Below are positions 1-9,310 of a stretch of 64,000 nucleotides of DNA, in pieces; position 1 is the stretch's first letter; each line of letters begins with the position of its first letter. The notes beneath the pieces were generated by a model, which saw only the letters and a list, made by a program, of their open reading frames with translations, did not search any database and was not told the origin of the DNA. This DNA is from Daedaleopsis sinensis. Taxonomy: Eukaryota; Basidiomycota; Agaricomycetes; Polyporales; Polyporaceae. The DNA is taken from NCBI GenBank assembly GCA_033807695.1, contig CM066311.1, positions 1,674,001 to 1,738,000 on the forward strand, in the 5' to 3' direction. The translations under genes were made by a program, and so were the position numbers.

Positions 1-529
1 ACAACGGACTGCATGCGGCCCGAGTCGGCTGCCGGTCATGGACCGACCGTGCTCACGGCGAGCGTGCGACGGAGCCTGAGGCGCACGGTAAGACACCGGT
101 GTTCGTAGTATGTGAATGCGTGCTTACCGAGTTTCGTGCGACAGCGTAGTAGATAGACACGGACAGTGTGGCTGGACTCGCAGGAGGACGGAGATGGACG
201 CACCGGCCGGGCGGCGGGAGAAGATCTCAGGCCGGCAGGGTGGAGGATGGCAACTCGCGATCGGGCGGGAATCGAGGACGACGTCAGGCGTCAGGCGTCG
301 GATGGCGGCGACCGGGACACTGGGCACTCGCTCAGCGCGGTCTTCGTCTGCTTGGACCGCTCTGATCGCCGTCCTCGCCGACTCTCTCCCTCTGCGGACG
401 CGTCGGAGGGCAGGAGAGGCGGCGAGGAAGGGGAGGACAATGGCGGGAGGAGGCACCCTCACATGTCGGGATTGAGACGGGTCGAGTCTGGCTGGCGGCG
501 GTGGCGTATTCAGGGACGTTCATGTGTGC

Positions 530-667
530 CTATTCGGAAGAGCGTGTGGGCGGTGGGACTGGAGGCGGTTCGCGCGGACTCGCGGACGGCGGGAGGGACA
601 GTCGGTTGAGTGCTTCGAATAAGCGGACAATGTCCAGGACATGGGCATCGCTGGCGGTCGCATTGAG
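530..667 (-). other. Possible terminal exon of an unidentified minus-strand gene
   Basis: After a TCTTTCAG acceptor the minus strand reads an open, codon-biased 45-residue end (LNATASDAHVLDIVRLFEAL, then a Pro-rich tail ending TRSSE) and a TAG. The upstream exon is probably within 720-985 (minus), with a GTAAGT donor at about 721-726, but the phase is ambiguous and no family is recognised. The sequence is unchanged in all six units (copies at 11017-11154, 21498-21635, 31966-32103, 42688-42825, 53414-53551). Confidence 0.3.
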
Positions 668-1682
668 CTGAAAGACGGACGTACGTACCTGCGTTGGTGT
701 ACAGAAAGGGACGGGGGACGGAGACTTACCGTTGTGAGAGTACGGAATTTGGAGCGGGGATGAGGGTTTACGCGGCGTCTCGCGACTCGCGTGCGGCCCG
801 TGCTGCTGTTGCCGCCGCCGTGGACGACGGAGGATAGCGCAAGAGATCGGTCTGATCTCGTGTGCGCGGGGATGGTGCGGTGGCATGGAAGTCTGAACGA
901 CGGCGACTCGCGTCTGCTGCAGTCGAGGTTCGAGGTTGGCTGCAGAGGGCGACGGGCGCGTGGGCTGTCTCGCTCCCGAGACATGAAATCGGAGGAATAT
1001 TTATTATACTGCTGATCGCGAGCACCTGCTATGCACGAGCAGGATGCCTGTGAGGTGACGCGGGACGACGAGCGAGTCGTCTACGGAGAACGGCGGTCAA
1101 CGGACGGAATGTACGCACCTGGGACTTGAAAATGAGCAGACAACGGACGGGGACGGATCTTACATGGCTAGAGCATCTAGCCCGGGTTCGTGCCATTGAA
1201 CTGTGGCCAGAGAGCGGCGAGCGGCGGAAACGGGACGGCAGGCGCGTACGTACAAAGACTGAGAAATCGACGGGGGATCTCGCGGGCGGCCGAGGGTATT
1301 TGGAGCGGGTTATAATTTCGGGTCCAAGGTCGGTCGGCTGCAGGCGGGTGGGGGTGGACGCATGTGCGCACGGCGGCAGATGCGAGTCGGGGGAAGAGCA
1401 GCGGAGCGGGCGGGGATGTGCAGGTCAGAGAATGGGACGGCGGCGGGCAGTATCTAGCGGCGGGTGCGGTCCGGGAGATGTCTGAGCAGGGCGACACGAG
1501 TGCGCTGCGAGGTGGTATGTATCTAATAGACTATATATCTAATGGAACAAGGGTGCACAGCGTGAGCTGTGAGTTAAGGATGCGCACGCGGGGGACGACT
1601 ATGACGTCACGAGTGACTTTGTTGTGTCGCACGGACTCGGAGGGAGTCCTCTCGTCGTCGCGGGCGAGTATATGGGTCCCCG

Positions 1683-1860
1683 CTAGAGCTGTAGTCGGCC
1701 GTCGTCGGAAAGGAGAGCGTTGGGGGCGTCGAGGACGTCGTTGGCGGGAGGCGGGGCGGCGGGCGTGCTAGGGCAAGACGGCAAGCGTGAATGGAGCACT
1801 GCGTACACAGCGGAAGTTACAGCGGTTATGAGTGCAAGCGAGGACGTGTTCTGGATGAAG
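1683..1860 (-). other. Possible terminal exon of a gene divergent from SWP1
   Basis: The minus strand carries an open, codon-biased stretch with a hydrophobic run (LALITAVTSAVYAVL), a Pro/Ala-rich part and a stop at 1683 (ends DDGRLQL). Farther upstream (about 1910-2050) lies a GTC-repeat tract whose length differs between unit types and changes which frame feeds into this exon. A simple extension to the ATG at 2333 is therefore doubtful. Copies end at 12166, 22647, 33105, 43827 and 54553. Function is unknown. Confidence 0.28.
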
Positions 1861-1909
1861 ACGTGTCGAGGGCGTGAGAGAGGATGGAAGACGGGGTCGG
1901 GGGCGCTGG

Positions 1910-2050
1910 GATACACGCGTCGCGCGGCGTTGCGGTCGTCGCCGGAGTCGCGGTCGTCGCGGTCGCCGCCGCTGCTGCCGTCGTCGTCGGATAGTCGCGG
2001 CTGCCGTCGTCGTCGGATAGCCGCGGCAGCCGTCGTCGTCGCAGGCGTTG
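1910..2050. repeat. GTC-rich imperfect trinucleotide tract
   Basis: A CGTCGTCGTCGG-type imperfect repeat tract. One form, with two GTCGTCGGATAG motifs, occurs in units 1, 4, 5 and 6 (about 33332-33472, 44054-44194, 54780-54920). A second, rearranged form occurs in units 2 and 3 (about 12390-12530, 22870-23010). It marks the type A/B mosaicism. Confidence 0.8.
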
Positions 2051-2396
2051 TCGCCGCAGAGGTTGCAGCGGTGGACGAGGGAGAAGGAGAGAGGCGCGAT
2101 GTCGCCAGCAGCCGCCAGGAGAGACGCCGGGCACCCAATCGGGCGGAGATACCGAACGCGGATCCGACCTGGGGCGCCTGAGCTCCAGACCACGATGACG
2201 CTCCCAGCGCGTCCTGCACCGTCCAGATTACAGTCCCGGTGAGCGTACAGAGTTCTGACTTGCATCTCGCAGATCTCACTCTCCTTGGCAGCCAACCCTG
2301 TTCTGGACTTATCCCCCGAAATTCCAGTGACACGTCGCGCGCACTGCGCAGCGCGCTGAAGGCGCTCCCTCAACAACTCTCTCCTCGACGTCCACG

Positions 2397-3432
2397 ATGG
2401 TCAGCGCACTCTCCTGGCTCCTATGTTCGCTGGCAGCTGCGGCGTCGGCGCAGGCGTCGGCGCTGACCCTGCAGTCACCACGGTTTACAATATTCTCGGC
2501 AGACGCAGCCCAGCTTCGTTCTGAACCGTGAGTCGGAATTGCAGGCTAGCTTTGTATAAGTTTAACATCGAATTGTCAGACTCTCTGCTGCCCACAAACC
2601 CACACCGCCATTATCTCTTGGCCCAACGGACATACTGAAGGTCACATTCCAAGTGCTCGACGCCGACGGGAAAGGTGTGCAACCACACCAAACGTTCCTG
2701 CGTTTCTATGACGCAGTCTCCGGAGAGGAGGGCGTCCAGCCCGTGAAAGTTACTGCTGGCGGAAAGGCCAAGTTCGAACTGGTATGCACACCTAACTTCT
2801 CAGTCACCCCCTCTCGTACCCATCTGTGAACTTCCGCAGAACATGGCGCGTCCCCCGGCGTCCTTGCCGCCCACCGGGTCCAACCCCCTCAAAGTCTCTC
2901 TCTACTTGGGCTCCTTCGTTCACGATCCATCGGAGCACGAGCTCTTTGATCTTGTTGTCCCGCCCTCACAGACTCCTGCGCACCATCCTGACGAGGTGGC
3001 CTTCCACGCCCGACCTGAGATCGTGCACACGTTCCGTCCGGAACAGAAGTTGCCCCCCAAGTTCATCTCGGCCGTCTTCACGCTCCTCCTCGCCGCGCCC
3101 TGGGTCGTTCTCCTCGGTCTGGTGCGTACCACTCCCCATTCCCCCAATCACACGTGCTTCGTACCCAAAGATAGACGAGACGCTGACGCGTGCGCCCGAC
3201 GGTACAGTGGGGGCACATCCGCCCGCAGGTCCCCCACCTCTTCTCAGCAAGCATCGCCCCCTTCATTGCGACTTTGGGCGCGTTTGAAGCGCTTCTGGTG
3301 TGGTACTGGGTCGACCTCCGCCTCGGTCAAGTTCTGCTGTACGGTGCGCTTCTCAGCATCCCGACTGCGCTCACCGGACAGCGTGCGCTGGCTGCGCTCG
3401 GCGACCGGCGGCTCGGCAAAAGCTCGAAGTAG
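2397..3432 (+). CDS. SWP1: Dolichyl-diphosphooligosaccharide--protein glycosyltransferase subunit Swp1/ribophorin II, copy 1
   Basis: Non-catalytic subunit of the oligosaccharyltransferase complex in the ER membrane, which transfers the preassembled glycan to Asn in N-glycosylation sequons. Exons are 2397-2527, 2580-2781, 2840-3121 and 3208-3432, with GT-AG introns of 52, 58 and 86 nt. The frame stays open and gives 279 residues, close to the length I recall for yeast Swp1 and without the long N-terminal part of animal ribophorin II. Residues 1-20 are a signal peptide (MVSALSWLLCSLAAAASAQA). A luminal beta-rich part follows, with the family-typical RPEIVHTFRPEQKLPPKFIS. Three membrane helices come next: FISAVFTLLLAAPWVVLLGL, one around ASIAPFIATLGAFEALLVWY, and one around GQVLLYGALLSIPTALTG. 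The ATG follows a pyrimidine-rich leader. Family assignment is by recognition of the C-terminal region. All six copies encode the same protein. Confidence 0.9.
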
Positions 3433-4391
3433 CAGACTTGTATCACGCCCGGGTGTGTTCAATAGATTATCGACCGAAATCCGACGGTGCTACACATGCG
3501 TCCCGCTTCGCGACGCTCATCTTCGATCCGGTACGCGTACGAGCCGACCTGAGCGAATAACACGTTCGTCTTCTTCTCCATTCGACTCCAATTTTATCCC
3601 CAGCCCTACAGACTCCGCGGCGCCGCAAGCCATTCGTTCCCGGCCACACCGTCATCGTGGACTTTCGATGCAGCGGGGGTTTGGAGCCCACAACTCTCTC
3701 GGCACCGTATCTCGGGGCGGACGCTGTTGAGGGCGTCCACCAGGGCACTCGGTGCATCGTAGGCCCCTCAATGCAACGCCCTATTTTTGTTCGCGACTTC
3801 GTGCCCTTGCACATCACCTATTGCAGGCTCTGACGCACAGACTCCCCTCACGCGACTCTTATATCGACCCCTTCTCGTCCCAAGTGGTGTACTCAAGGTT
3901 CAGCCTTCGAAGCTCGACGACCCCGGCTCCATCCTGGTTCCAAACCTCCAACTGAGGCCGCATGGCTGCACACGACAAGCGGGCCGCCGCGACGCTCGTC
4001 GCACAAGATCCGCTATATGCGTCGCCCGCACCTATGACGCTGCCATGTCACTACGTGAGTGTGAACTTTACCTTTGCTTCGGCTTTCCCGCCCTGCGGTC
4101 GAGCGCAAGGGTGTCACAGCAGCCGCCGCGTCCGCTATGTTTGTCGTGCGTCACCGGCTACCACTCATGACGGAAGTCCCTATGTAGTCCAATTCTGCCG
4201 TCTGCACGCGTGACACACAAGTCACGAATCGGTCCTTATGTGCGTCGTATTGTCTCGGCTCCTCGTGAACTGCGTCTACGTGATAAGTAGCTAATAATAC
4301 ACGTGCGGGTATGGCTCGCCAGGCTTCTCGCCGGCGGGACCCCATCTCTCTCTCTCTCGCTCTCTCCGTCTCCCACTTTCTAGATGTGCAG

Positions 4392-4754
4392 CTAGTTGGG
4401 CCCTTCTGCAGGGAGCTTGGGCGCGAAGCTGACCGCGGGGAGCGGGCCCGACTTGGTCTTGAACGGCCCGGCCGCGACGTGCCGCTTGCCGCTGCCGTAC
4501 GAGGCCTTCTCGGGCGGCGCGATGAACGGGTGCGCCTCCGTGTTGAACACGTCTGCAGCAGAGCAAGAACGGCGTCAGTAGCGAGGCCAGACGGAATGAA
4601 AAGAGAGACCCGAGACCGGGGTCGAGCACGGGCACGGGAATGGGGACGCACAATTGTCGAGGCTGAAGCGGTTCGGGTCGTCGAAGGTGAGGTAGAGGTA
4701 CTTGAGCACCTCGGGCCGCATGTAGTAGTAGTCAGCGATAATGTAGAACCCATG
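4392..4754 (-). pseudogene. GH47 alpha-mannosidase 3' fragment, unit 1
   Basis: This corresponds to exons 12 and 13 of the intact gene at 57212. The last exon (4392-4552) keeps the VFNTEAHPF calcium-site motif and the same stop codon. The preceding exon piece (4652-4754) reads HGFYIIADYYYMRPEVL and then jumps directly to KYLYLTFDDPNRFSLDN. A 204-bp (68-codon) in-frame segment containing the DDMESFWFAE motif is missing; its ends in the intact gene share GAGCACCTC, found once here at 4704-4712. Upstream of HGF the sequence no longer matches the gene. All 5' exons are absent, so no active enzyme is possible. Last-exon differences from the intact gene are synonymous. Confidence 0.88.
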
Positions 4755-7213
4755 CTCGCTGTCCTCGACGCTGCTGTGAATGTGCGTGAACGAGAGAATT
4801 GGGACCGCTGTGAGTCCTGTGTACTCACAAACATCCCGCTTCTGCAGTGGTTTAGCCCGCTCCCGCACCTCGGGTGGTGATCGATATGCAGGGGAGAGTG
4901 GAAGGGAAGGCTACGGGCCCCGCGGCGTCGTCAGGACAGCCGTGGTATACACGCTGTCACCCAATCTGTGTAAACAAAGTCAGTAATCCGCAAATAACTC
5001 CTCGCAGTCTCGTCCGTTTTCATTGAAACAAGGGGTCCCATGCAGCATTGAACATTACGCATCAAGCGCGCCCTGTCGCGCGGCGATCGGAGGAGGTCAC
5101 AAAAATCGCGTTCATTGCAATTTCATGGGTCTCAGGAATAATGTGCGTTTCCAGCTCGGCCCTCGCCACACAGGTCCCCAAATCACCTAATTACGTGTAC
5201 GCATGCTGTATACGACGTGTACGACGTGTTTTCATGGTCTGAATCGACGTTTGAAAAATCGAGTTTTGGGCCACCTCCATAAACCGGCCGGTGCCAACTC
5301 TGTAATACGCGACTTCTCGCCGCGGTGACGAGCTCGTATCGGTTCATACATCGTCTGATATCAGGTCTGACACGTTCTAGTCGGTTCCCGGGCACAGGAA
5401 CACGCGCATACTGAAGGTCGCCACGCACAGGTGGGAGGGTACTATCACCCATCTCTCGATATACGCATGTTCCCGCTGCCAGACGGAGCTCAGACAAAAC
5501 GTACATGTCCAGTACGCATGGGACATCATCGTGCGGGAAGACATTCCCAGAATGACACGTGCAAGACGCGAATTTCGCTCATACCCGTGCGTATTTGGGT
5601 GGAAATTCACGAATATCTCGACAATCTCACAAATATGACCTTCGAGACGTGTCGCTCCGCGTTGCAGACGGGACACATGACGTGATATACCACCTGAGAT
5701 GCGGAGGGCACGCTTTTCTGACCGGTAGAAGCTGCCTCCAACTCGCTCGAAAGCGGGATTGTAGACAGCTACTACAGGTTCACCCCAGTGCCGCGGGTCA
5801 GTGCCGCGCCGCCAAATACGTGCAGCACATGCCACACGATGCGCAGACCTCTCCAGCATGAACGTACGCGCATCACGCCGGTTGCGATCCTCCAGCCACC
5901 CAGAGATTCCGGACGAGCACTCCGAAAGCGACTTCGGTCGATAGCATCGGCATGACGCATGCGAACGGCGTGCGAGAGATCTGAGTACACCTTGCAGTCG
6001 CTCAGAGCTGCATCGCTCACCGTCGCACGCCCAGAAATGAACCAGACAACAGGGAGAGCCGCATTTGACTCTCCCGGCTGCCTGCGCAGCTCACAGGCAA
6101 CGGGTCGCTCGAACGATCAGTCCAAACAAGAAGAACACATACCAGGACATTGATATACTGCTGACGCATCGGACTTCCGGCCTGCAACGGCTCGTCTTCG
6201 ATGGGCGGTACGGACGCTGCTCCGAGACGGCCACGAGGCGGACACTTCCGGGGCACTTGGAGAACGAGGCACTAGTACTATGGAGCACAGTCAATACCAC
6301 GTCAATGTACCATCATACCGACAGTACTCACAAAGTCTTTACAAGTCGTCGGGGATGATAGAAAGTCCTGTCAAATGTGAGCACCAATCAACTAGTACGC
6401 AGGCAGATGCAAAGCTTACCTCAAGTTATGTATATACAAGGCTCCCACTCGCACTTCCGATCCTTAGGTGACGTTTGCGCGGGGATACTAACGACGACGT
6501 AATAGGCGTGTGGATGCAATGCACGCCGTCGCACAGTCGGCAGTGTGCACTAGCTACGAGTCAGCGTCACATCGCGTCCGAATTCGAGTCTCATGCCAGT
6601 GACTCACCGGGAAATAGCCTGTGTTTACATGCCAGCTAACTTCACGGGTCGATCTGTCAATGCAGATGTCAGCATAGCCGTAGATACACGCATGGACATC
6701 CAGCATACCTGCGCGTGGGCCCGTTAGACAGCGCCGCGACCACTGCACACGACATCGACCAGCACAGTCCGGCGTCGGGAGTAGATCTGTGCGCGCACTC
6801 AGTAAATGGTAAGTACACGATGACAGCGAACATACCTCTCCCCTGATCCGGTTTCCGGCGCGCGCGAGCAGTCGGACCCGCGCGGCGCGCTCGCGCTATG
6901 GCCAGATTCTGTCAGGCGCGCCTCTCGCGAGGTGCAGGGAAGCGAGACTGGCGTACCTGGCGCGTCGATCCCAAGTGAGTCATCGCCGCGACGTCACGAC
7001 GGCGCCATACCAACCTCCTGGAGCAAAGCGCGGTCAGCAATGGACACAGAGTCGGGATGGCGGGACTCACTAGCACGAGCGCGGGTGGGCGACTGTCCAG
7101 AACAACTGCAGGGGGCATGTCGACACAGCCGGGGGTGTACATGCGAGCTAGAGACGGCGGCAACTGTGATCAGCAAGTGAAGACACGACATGCCAAGTGC
7201 AAGAAGTGCTTAC

Positions 7214-7286
7214 CAGTGAGGTCACGAACGACGCACGTAGAGCAGCAGCCATCGGGTGACGAGTGCTGGTCATCGAGGGGGGCCAT
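7214..7286 (-). other. Possible first exon of an unidentified minus-strand multi-exon gene
   Basis: A long pyrimidine-rich minus-strand leader (7290-7370) precedes ATG 7286. The exon reads MAPLDDQHSSPDGCCSTCVV and on to a GTAAGC donor at 7213. Further donor/acceptor pairs follow down to about 5,880, for example donors at about 7066, 6952, 6831, 6708, 6601, 6416, 6139 and 6019. No complete frame could be assembled and no domain is recognised, so this may be a decayed gene. Copies lie at 17695-17767, 28172-28244, 38894-38966 and 49620-49692. Confidence 0.25.
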
Positions 7287-8138
7287 GAGTGGAGAGGGGA
7301 GTGTGAGGAGGGGAGGGAAAGGGGAGGAGAGGAGGGGGATGCTGAGAGTCGAGTCGGAGGAGGGTATTTGTATCGTTCGAGGTGGTCCGTGCGCGAAGCT
7401 CCTCGATCGCCCCCTCCTTTGGGTGCGAAGAGGTCGGAGATATGACACATGGCCGTACTCCCAGTTGCCCACGGACCGAGATGTCCAGCCAACCAGAGGA
7501 GGACACGGGAGGTGGAACGGGCAGGCGGAACGAGTGTGCGGACGTCCAGGGAGATGGAAGACGGCGGAGACAGTTTCCAGGCATCGCTCGGCGTTGATGC
7601 GAGTACCAGTTAGCGCGTGTGGCGCTCAGGCCGCGATCGTCGCACATTGTGGCCTCGAATGTCGTAGATTCGTCCGACGGGGGTAGGAGGAAAGGGTCTC
7701 CGTCCAGATAAGCGTTCTGGCGTACTTTCTAGGTCTCGGTGTGTTCGGGCTCTGTGGGAGTCCTCAAACAATCTGTACCTATCTCGGCAGTCTGCATGAA
7801 GCTCTCCGTTAGTGAAACTGTTCTGCAAACGTCGGGCTGCACTTACATTATCGAGTTTCTCGACCGAATGTAGTTGGTTTCTTGGATCTGAACGCCGTGC
7901 TATTGCTGTCGAGCGAGAATTCCAATAAGTAAGTCAATTATGCATCCGCGACTGCTTTTCAGTGCGCTCTCTCACCATTCTGAGGCACAGGACACAGGGG
8001 ACACATGGATGGAGGAGGTCCAAAGCGAGAGCGCTCGGAAGGGAACAAAGTTCGTAAGCGCTCGGCGGTGAGTCGTGCGAATCTGTGATCGTCACTGCCA
8101 CACTGGTTCAACTTGAAGTTGATCTCGCTTTCTCCCTT

Positions 8139-8172
8139 CTCCTCCTCCTCCTCCTCCTCCTCCTCCTCCTCT
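8139..8172. repeat. (CTC)n microsatellite, unit 1
   Basis: A run of about 11 CTC/TCC triplets, read as polyglutamate on the minus strand. The same run, with the same length as far as I can count, occurs at 18620-18653, 29097-29130, 39819-39852 and 50545-50578. Confidence 0.9.
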
Positions 8173-8951
8173 GCTACGATGCTCGTGTACTGACAGTTCA
8201 ATAGACTCGGACCGCCAATTCTGTCTATCCATGTTGTACGCACCCTTATGGGTTCTGTCACAATGCACTATCTGATGCTTTACTTGCAGTCTAGTGCTAC
8301 CTCTCGGGGCCGTCGCGCTGACTCTGATATTCCGAAGTACATCATGTCACAGCGGCAACACTGGCATACAAGTCGAACCACTATGCGAGTGAAGTGATAT
8401 GATGCCCAAGCAGCCGTCGTCGATTGCTGCTTGGTGACTTATCTAGGATCAGGGCGTGGACTAGCCTTGTGCGTGCTCGAAGGTGTAGTATTCAAGGCCC
8501 GGGTGTGGCTACTGTATGTCTGAACGTTGAACCGTGTACTCTATGTACGACGAATGCAGTATTAGTGAACCGTCAATTGGGGAACGAAGCTGCTTCCTGA
8601 CGACATTATCTAGTCCAGTCCTCCTGCTGTTCCGGGTGTGCAGTGATCGGCACATAGGCTGCCATCCACCTGAAGGGACCCGGTGCGACGGTCATTGTGA
8701 GCGCGAGTCTCCTTCGATTTGTATCTGTACCGTACAGTATTGCTCACACATTGTAGGTAGATGTATACCGAATAGGAGGTCATCTATCGACCTTCATAAC
8801 ACCGTTGGCGCACCTCAGACTCTTCTCCTGCTCCCTCCCACCTGTGTGCATAGGTCGGCCCTCCCTCGCTCGACCTGCTCCACTCCGCCCCGCGCTCGTC
8901 TCACCGCCGTCTCCGTCCCCAGTGCAAGCCAGTGGCGATCCGGGCGCAGAG

Positions 8952-9310
8952 ATGCACTGGACGGTGCTCACGTTCCCCGCCCGGATCCTGATCTCAGGCT
9001 TCAAGTTCTATGATCTGCTCCTCGTCGGCCGGCCCCGCGACACGGTCCTGTTCTGCAACCCGAGCATCATGATGCTCTCAGCGTCCACGAGTCGAGCGGT
9101 ATGCGCAGCCCGCGAGCCGCCGCCGAAGACGTGCAGTGCAGGGGGAACCTGGGACAGCGCTGGGAGCGGCCGACGGTCGACACGGTCAAGCACCCGCCGC
9201 GGTGCGAGAAGCACGGCGCGAAGAGAAAGCGGTGGATTGACTCTGACTCGGACTCGGAGGAGGTGGCTTGCGAGTGCGGAGAGGTGGAGGTGACTGTGTC
9301 CTCTAGATAG
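8952..9310 (+). CDS. Possible small two-exon gene, unit 1 (unidentified)
   Basis: A pyrimidine-rich leader precedes ATG 8952. Exon 1 (8952-9098) and exon 2 (9137-9310) join in phase across a short 38-nt GT-AG intron, giving 106 residues. The N-terminal part is hydrophobic (MHWTVLTFPARILISGFKF). The C-terminal part is Cys-containing and acidic (PPRCEKHG, IDSDSDSEEVACECGE). Codon choice looks coding. I do not recognise a family, and the very short intron is a caution. An uninterrupted alternative frame through the intron also exists (ending 9293). It may be a degenerate gene end. Confidence 0.3.

Noticed and set aside
1683..2333. 216-codon minus-strand frame divergent from SWP1
   Set aside because: The N-terminal two thirds depend on a variable GTC repeat and change frame in units 2 and 3. 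Only the terminal exon-like part was kept, at low confidence.
2843..3730. 295-codon + strand frame covering SWP1 exon 3
   Set aside because: Only the part to 3121 is coding; the rest is read-through of intron 3 into a wrong frame. The spliced model gives the conserved C-terminus instead.
5377..5859. 160-codon minus-strand frame downstream of the GH47 fragment
   Set aside because: Units 4 and 5 have an in-frame stop in its middle, there is no domain match by eye, and no consistent splice extension; treated as chance or decayed.
7959..8261. 100-codon minus-strand frame with polyglutamate
   Set aside because: It is driven by the CTC microsatellite, with no start context, splice signals or recognisable domain.
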